Source: Luminiphilus syltensis NOR5-1B
GTDB lineage: Bacteria > Pseudomonadota > Gammaproteobacteria > Pseudomonadales > Halieaceae
DNA length: 64,000 nucleotides
NCBI RefSeq assembly: GCF_000158175.1
Contig: NZ_DS999411.1
Coordinates: 2,277,784-2,341,783 of the forward strand
Direction: 5' to 3'
How positions within the stretch are numbered: the stretch's first letter is position 1; each line of letters starts with the position of its first letter. A model generated the notes under the pieces. The model had not been told where the DNA came from and ran no database searches. It was given only the letters and a program-made list of their open reading frames with translations. Below, in pieces: positions 23,219-33,226 of this stretch. A program made the translations under genes and the position numbers.

Positions 23219-25534
23219 ATGACTGAGCGAGCGCGAAGCCTGCCGAGCGATCGGGTGCGGCTGCGCTTCGAAATTGGTGGCGCGGTGCAGGGCGTCGGCT
23301 TCCGTCCGTTTGTCTTTCGAACAGCCAGGCATTTTGGCGTGACCGGTCATGTCGCCAATACCGGCGACGGTGTCATTGTTGAGGCGGAGGGCGCGCCCTG
23401 CGCACTCGAGGCGTTCGCGCAGGCCCTACAGGGCAGTGCTCCGGCTCCTGCGCAGTTGCGCTCTTTCAGATGTCAGAGCATCGCACTCCGGGGAGACAGC
23501 GATTTTGTGATTGGCGACAGTACGGTCGGTGTGCAGCGAGACGCCGTCCTGCTCCCCGATCTCGCGACGTGCAGGCTGTGCCTTGAGGATATTTTTGATC
23601 CGGAAAATCGCCGCTATCTCTACCCGTTCACTAACTGCACGGCGTGTGGCCCGCGTTACTCCATCCTCTGCGAGCTGCCTTACGACCGTGCCAACACGAC
23701 CATGTCGGGATTCTCTATGTGCGCGGAGTGTGCGCGGGAATACGCTGACCCGCAGGATCGACGTTTTCACGCGGAGCCTATCGCCTGCGACACGTGCGGG
23801 CCACAGATTGCACTGTGGGACCGCCACGGCGATAGGATTAAAGTTCGCGGTGAGGCTCTGGACGGGGCAGCGGCCATTATTCGCAGCGGCGGTATTGCCG
23901 CAGTTAAGGGGCTGGGTGGATTCCATCTTCTTACTGATGCCCGCAACGCGGAGGCCGTTAGAACTCTGCGGTCTCGAAAGAGGCGGCCCAATAAACCCTT
24001 TGCTCTTATGGTTCCCTCGCTCGAAGTGGCAGAGCACCTGTGCTTCGTCAATGCAGATGAGAAATCCCTGCTTGCCTCCAGCGAGGCTCCCATCGTCCTG
24101 CTGCGTCAGCGGGCCGTCACTGGCGTGACCGAGGACGTCGCGCCAGGGCTGTGTGAACTTGGGCTTATGCTGCCCTATACGCCGCTGCATCATCTCTTGC
24201 TGCACAGGCTCGGCTTTCCCATCGTCGTGACAAGCGCGAACCTGAGCGGGGAACCCATCGTTGCGAACGAGGACGAAGCGCTTGCTCGGCTTGGTCATCT
24301 GGCAGATGTTTTTCTGATTCATGATCGACCCATCGCGCAGGCCAGCGAAGACTCTGTTATGCGAGTGATACTCGAGGCTCCGCAAGCCATTCGCTGTGGG
24401 CGCGGGCGTGCACCACTCGCGCTACCAGTCGATTCGTTGGGACTTGGAAATCACCTGTCGGTGCTGGCGCTGGGCGGCCATTTCAAAACGGCGGCGACAT
24501 TACTCATTAATGATAAGGCGACGGTCGGTCAGCACATCGGTGATCTTTCCACGCTCGCAGCCGAGCATACGCTTGCTGAAGCGGCGGGAACACTGGAGGC
24601 ATTGCGCGGTAGCAAAGCTGCTGTCATCGCCTGCGATCAGCATCCTGACTATGCGACCACGCGCCTTGCCGAACGTATGGGTAGACCTGTCGTACCGGTA
24701 CAGCACCATGTCGCCCATGTCGTTTCGGTCATGGCAGAACACGGGCTGAGCGGCCCGGTTCTCGGCATTGCCTGGGACGGCACAGGTTTGGGCCCCGACG
24801 GCACGATCTGGGGTGGGGAGTTTCTCCAGGTGCGCAATGACAGTTGGATGCGTAAGGCCCATCTGCGACCCTTCCGTCTGCCGGGCGCAGAGACTGCAAT
24901 TCGGGAGCCGCGCCGTTCGGCGGTTGGTATGCTTTACGAGGCGTTTGGCGCTTGCGGAGTCGTTGAGAACACGCATCTTGCCTGTATTGCGGCCTTTTCT
25001 GAGCCCGAGCGCGAGATCCTCTGCCAGATGCTCGAACGCGGTATCCAGTCGCCGTGGACAAGTAGTGCGGGTCGCCTGTTTGATGCATTCGCGGCCATAC
25101 TGGGCCTGACGCCTGTTAGCAGTCACGAGGGTGAGGCACCGATGCGCCTGGAAGCGCTGGCGGACGCGTCAAGTTGTGCACCCTATCCCTTCGATATCAA
25201 CGCGCCACAAGGTTGCCCGCTGGTGATTGACTGGTTTCCCATGGTGCATGCTGTGCTTCAGGACCTGGCCGCCGACGTCAGGAATAGGACGATTGCGGGG
25301 CGCATTCACGGAACATTCGCAGCTATGATGTTAGCGATAGTGGAAAGCACTGACGTCGGCACCATTGCGCTGACCGGGGGCTGCTTTCAGAACCGCTTGT
25401 TGACCGAGCTTGCTGCACGGCAGATCGAACAAGCGGGCAGACAGGTCGTGCTTGCCCGTGCCCTGCCACCTCACGATGGTGGTCTGTCACTCGGTCAGGC
25501 GGTATGGGCGCGGCGGGCCGCGCAGAAGGAGTAA
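23219..25534 (+). CDS. hypF: Carbamoyltransferase HypF
   Basis: Makes the carbamoyl adduct that becomes the cyanide ligands of the Ni-Fe centre, transferring it to HypE. The 771-residue length is usual. Domains in order: acylphosphatase-like (GAVQGVGFRPFVFRTA), a zinc-finger region with paired CxxC motifs (CRLC, CTACGPRYS, CAEC, CDTCGP), a YrdC-like domain (AVKGLGGFHLLTDA, KRRPNKPFALM) and a Kae1-like domain (VQHHVAHVVSVMAEH, GIAWDGTGLGPDG, LTGGCFQN). The ATG directly follows the hypA stop. All expected domains are intact. Confidence 0.96.
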   Translation: MTERARSLPSDRVRLRFEIGGAVQGVGFRPFVFRTARHFGVTGHVANTGDGVIVEAEGAPCALEAFAQALQGSAPAPAQLRSFRCQSIALRGDSDFVIGDSTVGVQRDAVLLPDLATCRLCLEDIFDPENRRYLYPFTNCTACGPRYSILCELPYDRANTTMSGFSMCAECAREYADPQDRRFHAEPIACDTCGPQIALWDRHGDRIKVRGEALDGAAAIIRSGGIAAVKGLGGFHLLTDARNAEAVRTLRSRKRRPNKPFALMVPSLEVAEHLCFVNADEKSLLASSEAPIVLLRQRAVTGVTEDVAPGLCELGLMLPYTPLHHLLLHRLGFPIVVTSANLSGEPIVANEDEALARLGHLADVFLIHDRPIAQASEDSVMRVILEAPQAIRCGRGRAPLALPVDSLGLGNHLSVLALGGHFKTAATLLINDKATVGQHIGDLSTLAAEHTLAEAAGTLEALRGSKAAVIACDQHPDYATTRLAERMGRPVVPVQHHVAHVVSVMAEHGLSGPVLGIAWDGTGLGPDGTIWGGEFLQVRNDSWMRKAHLRPFRLPGAETAIREPRRSAVGMLYEAFGACGVVENTHLACIAAFSEPEREILCQMLERGIQSPWTSSAGRLFDAFAAILGLTPVSSHEGEAPMRLEALADASSCAPYPFDINAPQGCPLVIDWFPMVHAVLQDLAADVRNRTIAGRIHGTFAAMMLAIVESTDVGTIALTGGCFQNRLLTELAARQIEQAGRQVVLARALPPHDGGLSLGQAVWARRAAQKE

Positions 25535-25539
25535 GGCTC

Positions 25540-25782
25540 ATGTGTCTGGCAATTCCAGGCTGTATTCTTTCCACGACGGGAGATGACTTCTCGCGATCGG
25601 CGCGGGTCGATTTCGGTGGTGTGATTAGAGAAGTCAACCTCGCGTTCACGCCGGAGGCCCACATTGGCGACTATATTCTCGTTCACGTCGGAATCGCCAT
25701 CGCGACCATTGATGAGGAAGAAGCCGCCCGCGTTCTTGCCGCACTGGCATCGCTCAATGAGCTGGCAGCGGAGTCGTCATGA
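25540..25782 (+). CDS. hypC: Hydrogenase assembly chaperone HypC
   Basis: Small chaperone of 80 residues that carries the Fe(CN)2CO unit with HypD and docks on the large subunit. The essential N-terminal cysteine is present (MCLAIPG), and the family segments [13 protein letters not shown] and [16 protein letters not shown] follow. The ATG at 25540 lies 5 bp behind the hypF stop, with AAGGAG overlapping the end of hypF. Its last four bases overlap hypD. Confidence 0.95.
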   Translation: MCLAIPGCILSTTGDDFSRSARVDFGGVIREVNLAFTPEAHIGDYILVHVGIAIATIDEEEAARVLAALASLNELAAESS

Positions 25783-26897
25783 AACATGTGGACGAGTACC
25801 GGGCCGCCGAGACCGTCGCCAGTCTGGCCGATGCCATCGCGCGGGCGACGACGCAGCCCTGGATCATCATGGAGATTTGCGGGGGGCAAACCCACGCGAT
25901 TATGCGCTACGGACTCGATCAGATTCTGCCGAAAGAAATCACGCTCATACACGGACCCGGGTGTCCGGTGTGCGTAACCCCTGACGCTTATATCGACAAG
26001 GCGCTCGAAATCGCGGCGACGCCCGGCGTCATTTTCTGTTCTTTCGGCGATATGCTACGCGTTCCTGGCTCGCAAGGAGACCTGCTGGGTGTCAAGGCTC
26101 GCGGAGGCGATGTGCGCATTGTCTATTCGCCTCTGGATGCGGTCGAGATTGCGCGCAGCAATCCCAGTCGCGAGGTGGTGTTCTTCGCGATTGGTTTCGA
26201 GACCACAGCGCCCGCCAACGCAATGGCCGCGTATACGGCCAAACGCGAGGGGCTATGCAATTTCTCCCTACTGGTTTCGCAGGTTCTGGTACCTCCGGCC
26301 ATGGAGGCGCTGCTGTCGGCTCCCGACACGCGCGTGCAGGGATTTCTTGCGGCAGGGCATGTTTGTACGGTAATGGGGACAGAAGCCTATGGCCCCATCG
26401 CCATGCGTTTCGATTTACCCATCGTGGTTACTGGCTTTGAGCCGGTCGATATTCTCGCCGGTGTTCTCGCCTGTGTGCGCGCGCTTGAAGAAGGACTTCA
26501 TGACGTTCTCAATATGTACGGGCGTACCGTAAAGTCTCAGGGAAATGCGGCGGCTCGCGCGCTGATTGACGAGGTTTTTGAGGTGACGGAGCGTGAATGG
26601 CGCGGTCTGGGTGTTTTACCGGCAAGCGGCCTTGCACTCCGCTCAACCTATGCAGCGTTCGATGCGGAAGCGCGATTTGGTCCGGCCCGGGATATCCGCG
26701 CGGCACCGTCGCCCTGTATCAGTGGCGAAATCCTGCGCGGTGTTTGTTCTCCACTCGAGTGCGCGGCGTTTGGCGCGTCCTGCACGCCAGACCATCCGCT
26801 CGGCGTTACCATGGTCTCGTCGGAAGGGGCTTGCGCGGCCTATTATCGCTATCGTGACCCGACGGATGAGGTCGGTGTGGTATTCGTACATGAATGA
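25779..26897 (+). CDS. hypD: Hydrogenase formation protein HypD
   Basis: Iron-sulfur scaffold for assembly of the Fe(CN)2CO group, 372 residues. [28 protein letters not shown] and [12 protein letters not shown] are the three diagnostic HypD motifs. The C-terminal 4Fe-4S cysteines lie in [23 protein letters not shown] (described here by its cysteine pattern C-C-C-C). The ATG overlaps hypC (ATGA). Confidence 0.95.
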   Translation: MKHVDEYRAAETVASLADAIARATTQPWIIMEICGGQTHAIMRYGLDQILPKEITLIHGPGCPVCVTPDAYIDKALEIAATPGVIFCSFGDMLRVPGSQGDLLGVKARGGDVRIVYSPLDAVEIARSNPSREVVFFAIGFETTAPANAMAAYTAKREGLCNFSLLVSQVLVPPAMEALLSAPDTRVQGFLAAGHVCTVMGTEAYGPIAMRFDLPIVVTGFEPVDILAGVLACVRALEEGLHDVLNMYGRTVKSQGNAAARALIDEVFEVTEREWRGLGVLPASGLALRSTYAAFDAEARFGPARDIRAAPSPCISGEILRGVCSPLECAAFGASCTPDHPLGVTMVSSEGACAAYYRYRDPTDEVGVVFVHE

Positions 26898-27933
26898 TTC
26901 CAAGGACCTCAACTGCCCCGTAGCCGCGATCGAAACCGAGGTCATTCAGCTCGCCCATGGCGGCGGTGGCCGTCTTATGCATTCACTGCTTGAGACGGTG
27001 ATCCTTTCCGCCTTTGAAAATCCAGCTCCCAACGAGTGCCATGACGGCGCGATCTTCGAGGTGGGTGGTGAGCGCCTTGCTTTCACGACCGACTCCTACG
27101 TCGTCAAGCCGCTGTTCTTTCCCGGTGGTGACATCGGCAGCCTTGCGGTAAACGGGACCGTGAACGATCTTGCCATGTGTGGTGCCCAGCCACTGTATCT
27201 CAGCGCCGCCTTTATCATCGAGGAAGGTTTTCCGATGGCGGAATTGCGCCAGGTGGTAGCCTCCATGGAGACCGCGGCCAGACAATCAGGGGTGTATCTG
27301 GTTACCGGCGATACCAAGGTCGTGGATCGCGGCAACGGCGACGGGCTGTTCGTCAATACGGCAGGCATAGGGGCAGTGCGCGCGCGGACACCGGTAAACC
27401 CGGGTGCCGTCGAAGCAGGTGATGTAATCATTCTCAGTGGTGACCTGGGGCGCCATGGTATTGCCATCATGGCGGCCCGTGAGCACCTGGCGTTCGAGAC
27501 ATCGGTCGCCAGCGACTGCGCGCCACTGTGGGAGCCGGTGAAGGCTCTTATCGAGGCCGGTATCGAACTTCACTGCCTCCGCGACCTGACACGTGGCGGC
27601 CTCGCTTCGGCGCTGATCGAAATCGCAGAAACGGCGGCCTGCGCGCTCACCATCGAGGAGACCGCGATTCCTGTTTTGCCGGAGGTGCAAGCCGCCTGTG
27701 ACCTGCTGGGGCTCGACGCCCTTTACGTGGCGAATGAGGGCCGCTTCGCCGCCTTTGTGCCGGCCGCACAGGCAGCACAGACCGTCGAGCTGCTGGGCGC
27801 CGCCGGCCTTGGGGCGGTCGCTATCGGCCAGGTTACGTCGGGAGCAGGCGGCACCGTCGCTATAGCGGGTCCCTATGGCGCGACGCGGCGGCTGACCATG
27901 TTCAGCGGCGAGCAACTGCCCCGAATCTGCTGA
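26890..27933 (+). CDS. hypE: Carbamoyl-phosphate/cyano carrier HypE
   Basis: AIR-synthase-like enzyme of 347 residues that dehydrates the C-terminal thiocarbamate to thiocyanate. [32 protein letters not shown] and [11 protein letters not shown] are typical ATP-binding segments. The chain ends in PRIC, so the required terminal cysteine is present. The ATG at 26890 overlaps the hypD end by 8 bp; the longer open frame upstream of it is unlikely to be translated. Last gene of the operon, convergent with ppsA. Confidence 0.95.
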   Translation: MNDSKDLNCPVAAIETEVIQLAHGGGGRLMHSLLETVILSAFENPAPNECHDGAIFEVGGERLAFTTDSYVVKPLFFPGGDIGSLAVNGTVNDLAMCGAQPLYLSAAFIIEEGFPMAELRQVVASMETAARQSGVYLVTGDTKVVDRGNGDGLFVNTAGIGAVRARTPVNPGAVEAGDVIILSGDLGRHGIAIMAAREHLAFETSVASDCAPLWEPVKALIEAGIELHCLRDLTRGGLASALIEIAETAACALTIEETAIPVLPEVQAACDLLGLDALYVANEGRFAAFVPAAQAAQTVELLGAAGLGAVAIGQVTSGAGGTVAIAGPYGATRRLTMFSGEQLPRIC

Positions 27934-28000
27934 ACCAGGTTCGGCAAAAGAACCGCTGGGGCCTCGACTGCCGACGTCTATTTATAACTTATAGCAAGAC

Positions 28001-30424
28001 TCAGACTACGCGCCCCAGGCGTGCTTCGACCTCGAGTACCTGGCGGGTGGTCGCCAGGATGGTGTCTGGATTGAGACTTATGGAATCTATGCCAAGACCC
28101 ACCAAAAACTCGACCACCTCCGGGTAGTCCGAGGGCGCCTGACCGCACAGGCCGGAGTGTCTGTTATTGCGGCGCGCCCCTTCTACCGCAAGTCTGATCA
28201 TCTGCATCACTCCCGGGTCGCGTTCATCAAAATCGAAGGCGACGAGTTCCGAATCACGATCAACACCCAGGGTGAGCTGGGTGAGATCGTTGGAGCCAAT
28301 GGAGAACCCATCGAACAAGTTGGCGAACTCGTCGATGAGGATGACGTTGTTGGGTATCTCACACATCACGTAGATTTCCAGCCCGTTTTCACCGCGCACA
28401 AGACCGTGGCTGGCCATGGCTTCGAGCGTCTTTTTACCTTCCTCTACGCGACGACAGAACGGGATCATCAGGATAACGTTGGTCAGACCCATCTCATCAC
28501 GCACGCGCTTCATAGCAGCGCATTCCAGGCCAAAGCCTTCGGCGTAAGAGGGGTGACTGTAACGGGCGGCACCGCGAAAACCGATCATGGGGTTGGCTTC
28601 GGTGGGCTCAAAAAACTGCCCCCCTAACAGAGCGGAGTATTCGTTGCTTTTGAAGTCGGACATGCGGACCACGCAGGGCTCGGGATAAACCGAAGCGGCG
28701 AGGGTGGCCACCCCCTCGGAGAGGGTCTTTACAAAGAAGTCGGCCGGATCCGCATAGGCCTCGCTCATGGCAGCGATCGCCTGGCGTGTCTTCTGGTCGA
28801 CTTTCTCTGGATGCCTGAAGGCCATAGGGTGCGCCTTGATATATTCGCTGATAATGAACTCCAATCGCGCCAGGCCGATGCCATCCACGGGGAGAGAGCT
28901 CAGGTTGAATGCCTGGTCAGGGTTGCCCAGATTCATCATGATTTTCGTTCTGGGGCGCTTCAGATCGCTAAGATCGTCCGTTTCAATATCGAAGTCCAGA
29001 ATACCCTCGTAGATATTACCGACCTCGCCGTCGGCGCAGCTGACGGTGATTTCCTGCCCATCTTCGAGCGCATCGAAGCCAGCGCCCACACCAACGACTG
29101 CGGGAATACCGAGTTCACGCGCGACAATGGCCGCATGACAGGTGCGACCACCGCCGTTGGTAACAATCGCAGCGGCAATCTTCATAACCGGTTCCCAGTC
29201 CGGCGTCGTTGAGCTGGTGACCAACACATCGCCGGTTTGGAACTCGCTGAGGCGCTGGATATCGTTGACGATGCGCACCTGTCCGGCGCCGATGCGCGCC
29301 CCGACCGCCTGCCCCTGAGCGAGAATGCTGGATGTTTCCCTGAGGTGATAGACCTCAAGCAGGTTGCCCCGCTTCTGCGACTCCACCGTTTCCGGCCGTG
29401 CCTGCAACATGTAGAGATGACCATCAAGCCCATCTTTGCCCCACTCCATATCCATCGGCCTGTGCATATTGGCCTTGTTGGAAAAGTGGGCCTCCACTTT
29501 GATGGCATACTCCGCAAGCACCATGACATCTTCGTCCGAGATGCAGAATTGAGTTTGTTCTTCGGCGCTGGTGTCAATGTAGCGGGTGTATTCGGTGGCG
29601 ATGTTGGCAGTATTGAGCGTATCGGCAAAAATCATTTTCTGCTGTTTTTTGCCGAGCTTGCGTTTGAGGACGGATCGAGCGCCTTTTTCAAATGTAGGCT
29701 TATGGACATAGAAGCTGTCTGGATCGACCGATCCCTGTACGACGCTTTCCCCGAGACCGATCGCGGCGTTGATAAAAACGACGTCTTTGAAACCAGTTTC
29801 CGTATCCAGCGAGAACATCACACCGCTGGACCCGCTGTCGCTACGCACCATTTTCATGACGACTACGCACAGATAAACTTTCAGGTAGTCAAAGTTGTTA
29901 TCGTACTTGTAATGGATGGATCTATCGGTGAAGTTGGATACCAGGCAGCGCCGATAGGCATCCAGCAGGGCATCCTCTCCGCTTACATTCAGGTAGGTTT
30001 CGTTCTGGCCGGCAAAGGAGGCCTCGGGGGAATCCTCCGCTGTTGCTGATGACCGCACGGCCAGCGATACATCATCGCCATACTCCGCCTTTAGTATGGC
30101 ATATTGCGCAAGAATCGCAGATTCCAGATCTTCGGGAAGCGTGCAGGCTGAGACGATTGCTCTCGCAGCGGCGCCGCATTTCTGCAGGTCCTTTATATTG
30201 TCGGGATCAAGACCGTCAAGGAGTGTCTGTAACTTGCCCCAGGCGCCGTTGGTATCCAGCACATGTCGATAGGCGTCCGCTGTCACGGCAAAGCCGTTCG
30301 GTATGCGCACGTTCTGTGCAGTCAGCTCCCGATACATCTCGCCGAGCGCCGCGTTCTTGCCACCGACTTGGCTGACATCGTCGATGTCAATATCTTCGAA
30401 CCAGCGGACGAACTTATTGGACAT
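28001..30424 (-). CDS. ppsA: Phosphoenolpyruvate synthase
   Basis: ATP-dependent conversion of pyruvate to PEP, 807 residues. N-terminal ATP-grasp domain (VGGKNAALGEMYREL, LAVRSSATAEDSPEASFAGQNETYL), the phosphohistidine domain with H430 in GGRTCHAAIVARELGIP, and a C-terminal PEP-binding TIM barrel with ICMP-type segments ending in SGLCGQAPSDYPE, whose cysteine is catalytic. The ATG at 30424 follows GGAG. The usual PpsR kinase/phosphatase gene is not adjacent. It converges on the hydrogenase operon across 67 bp, and gene partnerships known elsewhere suggest both belong to one island. Confidence 0.95.
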   Translation of the reverse strand: MSNKFVRWFEDIDIDDVSQVGGKNAALGEMYRELTAQNVRIPNGFAVTADAYRHVLDTNGAWGKLQTLLDGLDPDNIKDLQKCGAAARAIVSACTLPEDLESAILAQYAILKAEYGDDVSLAVRSSATAEDSPEASFAGQNETYLNVSGEDALLDAYRRCLVSNFTDRSIHYKYDNNFDYLKVYLCVVVMKMVRSDSGSSGVMFSLDTETGFKDVVFINAAIGLGESVVQGSVDPDSFYVHKPTFEKGARSVLKRKLGKKQQKMIFADTLNTANIATEYTRYIDTSAEEQTQFCISDEDVMVLAEYAIKVEAHFSNKANMHRPMDMEWGKDGLDGHLYMLQARPETVESQKRGNLLEVYHLRETSSILAQGQAVGARIGAGQVRIVNDIQRLSEFQTGDVLVTSSTTPDWEPVMKIAAAIVTNGGGRTCHAAIVARELGIPAVVGVGAGFDALEDGQEITVSCADGEVGNIYEGILDFDIETDDLSDLKRPRTKIMMNLGNPDQAFNLSSLPVDGIGLARLEFIISEYIKAHPMAFRHPEKVDQKTRQAIAAMSEAYADPADFFVKTLSEGVATLAASVYPEPCVVRMSDFKSNEYSALLGGQFFEPTEANPMIGFRGAARYSHPSYAEGFGLECAAMKRVRDEMGLTNVILMIPFCRRVEEGKKTLEAMASHGLVRGENGLEIYVMCEIPNNVILIDEFANLFDGFSIGSNDLTQLTLGVDRDSELVAFDFDERDPGVMQMIRLAVEGARRNNRHSGLCGQAPSDYPEVVEFLVGLGIDSISLNPDTILATTRQVLEVEARLGRVV

Positions 30425-30713
30425 AAGTGATCTCCATTCGGTGACGCGTTTTACCAAAGCCTGTCTGTCCAATACTCCACCCCGGGAAGGCAGAGAATGT
30501 TTACGATCAGTCCGCGCTACAGCCGGCGCAGATTTTGCCGACCCGCGCCACAGGCGTGAGCACGATTACTGATGCCTGAGACACCGGGTGTCAATCACTA
30601 ATCACACAAGCCTTGCGGCTATCAGGCTATAGATGTGATTCCTATAACCAGACAGGTTAATACCAGCGTATACATCGCACCTCAGCCTTACTACCTGCGC
30701 ATTCATTACGCTT
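30425..30713. other. Upstream region of ppsA with inverted repeat
   Basis: A 289-bp gene-free stretch. A 13-bp odd palindrome, GACACC-G-GGTGTC, is at 30580-30592, about 155 bp upstream of ppsA. AATCACA at 30600-30606 and TGTGATT at 30634-30640 form a wider inverted pair. Either could be regulatory; no promoter stands out. Confidence 0.35.
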
Positions 30714-31295
30714 CTACAGCTGGTTATTGGGGTCGTCTGGTGATTCCCGTTGCGTATTCGCTGCACTTGTAAACCTGTATACCTTGAGGAGCTTCATTGA
30801 ATCTTCGCTTAACTGTCTGGATGAAGCGCTCCCAATCTTCCCGGCACTTACCAGCCGTTCTGTAAATTCATTCTCATACTGTAACGGCGACACCATCAGT
30901 GTTGTGACCGGCGAAATGACTGTAGAGCTGGCGGGCACTAGCAACTCGCCATTGAAGGTCAGGGTGTTGGTAGCCATCTCGATGACAGTACAGCCGCCCA
31001 GACCATCATCCCGCAAGTGCAAGGTGCCGGAGGTGTCCCCAATCAGAGTAGAGTTGCCCTCTCCATCGCTATGCCCGTAGGCTTCGAGGGCCGTGTCACC
31101 CGCGCTGAAGTCGCCGCTCAAATCCGTATCGATATAGTCAAGCTGGCCGGTGGGATTGGTGTCGGACGAGACCAGAGCTTCGTCGACTCTGACAGCTTTC
31201 ACTTTTTCGTGACATACATCACCGAATTCCAAGGTGCCTATCACCTGGCTTATGCCGCCCGCGTCGATCTCATTTTCCGAGGTGCAGATGATCAC
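30714..31295 (-). pseudogene. Possible fragment of a larger secreted/adhesin-like gene
   Basis: A leftward frame of 193 codons from a GTG at 31295, open to 31331 without any ATG and without a clear ribosome-binding site. The product is acidic and rich in Asp, Gly, Ser and Thr, with LSGDFSAGDTALEAYGH and PASSTVISPVTTLMVSP segments. The latter recur in large repeat-rich surface proteins. There is no signal peptide, so the N-terminal part appears to be missing. I interpret it as a gene remnant, but a leaderless small gene cannot be excluded. Confidence 0.4.
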
Positions 31296-31427
31296 GTCAT
31301 CTTCGAGCTTGAATGAGTACGCCCATCGTGCTCATCACGGCAATGATAACTGCGGGGCCTTCTGCGACTGAACCCCGCGGTTTGCTTGTGAGAATAATTC
31401 AGGTTTCAAGCGCTTGCTTACGGGTGT

Positions 31428-31673
31428 TTACAGGCCAGCAAATGCGGCGTCGAAGTCACGCGCTGCAGCGTCGGTAAATTCGAAGTTTTTCCGAATATAA
31501 ACCAGAGTGGCCCTTTCTGTGTCAGTCACACCCTGACCATCTGATGCCGACTTGAAGAGATCAGCAACTTCATCTTTTGACAGCTTGCCTTCACCCGCAC
31601 CCGTGGTGTGTGCTCGAGCAAGTTCCAGCAATTCTTTTTCGTATTTGTTGCCATCTATTGTTTCGTAAGCCAT
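31428..31673 (-). CDS. Small acidic hypothetical protein (81 aa)
   Basis: An 81-residue soluble, acidic protein: MAYETIDGNKYEKELLELA, then a GKLSKDEVADLFKSASDGQG stretch that looks like an EF-hand-type helix-loop-helix without a complete calcium loop, then a helical C-terminus. CGGAG lies upstream of the ATG. No family name comes to mind. It stands alone between ppsA and the GFA-family gene. Confidence 0.7.
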   Translation of the reverse strand: MAYETIDGNKYEKELLELARAHTTGAGEGKLSKDEVADLFKSASDGQGVTDTERATLVYIRKNFEFTDAAARDFDAAFAGL

Positions 31674-31983
31674 TAGCGTTCACTCCGGGTTGGTCTCTGA
31701 GTTGTGGGTTGGTATGCCGGCCGCCAGGCCAACGCCTCTGAGATTGACACTGTTCCAAGCTCGGCGTCAATTGTCAGTTAGCGATTGATACTGACGCTGC
31801 AGGTTGTGTTTGTTCCGCTCGGTGCGGTTTTTTAGGGACGCGAAGCATAGTGCTTAATTGCTGGCTTCATTGACGCGCATCGGTCACAGGTTCGAAGTCT
31901 TCTTGCCTATCTCACCATCCGGGCACTGGACTGCCCTGGGGTTTCCGATGCTAATATTCGAGTATAAATAGGAGGCGTAGTTG
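31674..31983. other. Divergent intergenic region
   Basis: A 310-bp stretch between the 81-aa gene and the GFA-family gene. A small hairpin, CCGC-TCGGT-GCGG followed by six T, at 31815-31833 resembles a rightward terminator, but no rightward gene precedes it. Nothing else is seen. Confidence 0.4.
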
Positions 31984-32475
31984 ATGGGTTTTCCAACTTC
32001 GGCAACCGGGGGTTGCTTGTGTGGCGCTATCCGTTACACCGTATCAGGCGCACCGCTCTCGACGCTTTATTGCCATTGTGAGAGTTGCCGTAAGCATACA
32101 GGAGCGCCTGCGGTTGCCTTTGTCGGCTATCGACGTGATCAGGTGGCCTACACGGCGTCGCAGCCTTCGATCTACTCATCGAGCCCTGGAGTCGGCCGCG
32201 CTTTTTGTGGTCACTGTGGCACGCCACTAACCTGGGAGGGAGACGGCGGGGAAATCGGGCCGCTGGTCGAGCTCTATACGGGGACGCTCGATAATCCAGA
32301 GGCATTTCCACCGGAACAGCATATTCACCATCGTGAGCACCTGAGCTGGTTTGAGACCCTTGACCGTCTGCCCCGGTACTCGGAATGGCATGACGACGGA
32401 GAATCGCCGTATCAGTATGGGCCTGTCGCTGGCGAGGGAGAGGGCGAAGAGCGCGAGTCGGGTGAGGAAGAATAA
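31984..32475 (+). CDS. GFA-family (glutathione-dependent formaldehyde-activating-like) zinc protein
   Basis: A 163-residue zinc-binding protein of the GFA/CENP-V fold. Cysteines GGCLCGAIRY, YCHCESCRKHTG and FCGHCGTPL give the usual seven-cysteine double zinc site, and LVELYTGTLDNPEAFPPEQHIH is the typical C-terminal half. AGGAGG precedes the ATG at 31984. The C-terminus is very rich in Glu and Gly. The original formaldehyde-activating role is doubted for most members, so no reaction is assigned. Confidence 0.88.
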   Translation: MGFPTSATGGCLCGAIRYTVSGAPLSTLYCHCESCRKHTGAPAVAFVGYRRDQVAYTASQPSIYSSSPGVGRAFCGHCGTPLTWEGDGGEIGPLVELYTGTLDNPEAFPPEQHIHHREHLSWFETLDRLPRYSEWHDDGESPYQYGPVAGEGEGEERESGEEE

Positions 32476-32678
32476 AATCGTTGCAGTGGTTGAAGAAGAT
32501 CGCTCCTGTGGGAGGCGTGCCGTCTAAATCCACGCTGTGCCGCCAAGACCGCTATCTAGGATGACCGGACACATTGTTGGTGTCAGTCCGAGAGAAAGCT
32601 CCGTGTGGTTAATTGGAGCGGCAGGTGAGCACCAGTGAGGCACACGCTGTTAACAATCGAAGCTGATAGTCTCTGCCA

Positions 32679-33080
32679 ATGAAAAAAGCCGCCGTCCTTC
32701 TTTGGTTTTTACTCCTGCCTTACCTGTCCCGACTGCCGGGCGGGATTGAATGGGTAAAAGCCTATTTGCCTGACGAGGGCATGATGCTTTTCGGGCTGGT
32801 GTTTTTTGGGGCCTTCAATCTGCTACCCGTCGTGGTGATGAGTGCGGCATCCAAGGTAGTACCGCCTCGACCCAGGGTCGTCACTGTGATTCCGTTCGTG
32901 GTGATGAGCGTTGCGACGGTAGTGGCGCATTTCGACTACGATCTTTCGTCCGATGCCCAGGCCGCCATTTGGTTGATTGTTGCTCCCGCTTTCGTGGCGA
33001 TTCTCGGCGCTGTATCACTGGCGCTTACCCGAGCCGCGATCTGGCTTGCTGCCCGACAGGAAGAATCATCACGCGATTAA
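32679..33080 (+). CDS. Small membrane protein of unknown function (133 aa)
   Basis: Four hydrophobic segments are visible at about residues 4-20, 36-56, 66-84 and 97-122, with a charged RQEESSRD tail. No family recognised. The ATG at 32679 begins MKKAAVLLWFLLLPY, which could also act as a signal anchor. Stands alone, convergent with the molybdenum enzyme genes. Confidence 0.65.
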   Translation: MKKAAVLLWFLLLPYLSRLPGGIEWVKAYLPDEGMMLFGLVFFGAFNLLPVVVMSAASKVVPPRPRVVTVIPFVVMSVATVVAHFDYDLSSDAQAAIWLIVAPAFVAILGAVSLALTRAAIWLAARQEESSRD

Positions 33081-33226
33081 CCGTCTATGGATATCCCGGG
33101 TTACACCCGCTTTCCAACGCTGGCGTCCGCGGCGACGTGAGTGAAACGGCCAAAGCCGGTCAAGTCAGTCGCCCCGAAAGCCGATTCACGAATAGGCGCC
33201 ATCCATCGCTGCGCAGCAGGGCGCGC

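Noticed and set aside
31815-31833. Small hairpin with T-run resembling a rightward terminator
   Set aside because: Stem of only 4 bp and no rightward transcription unit in front of it.
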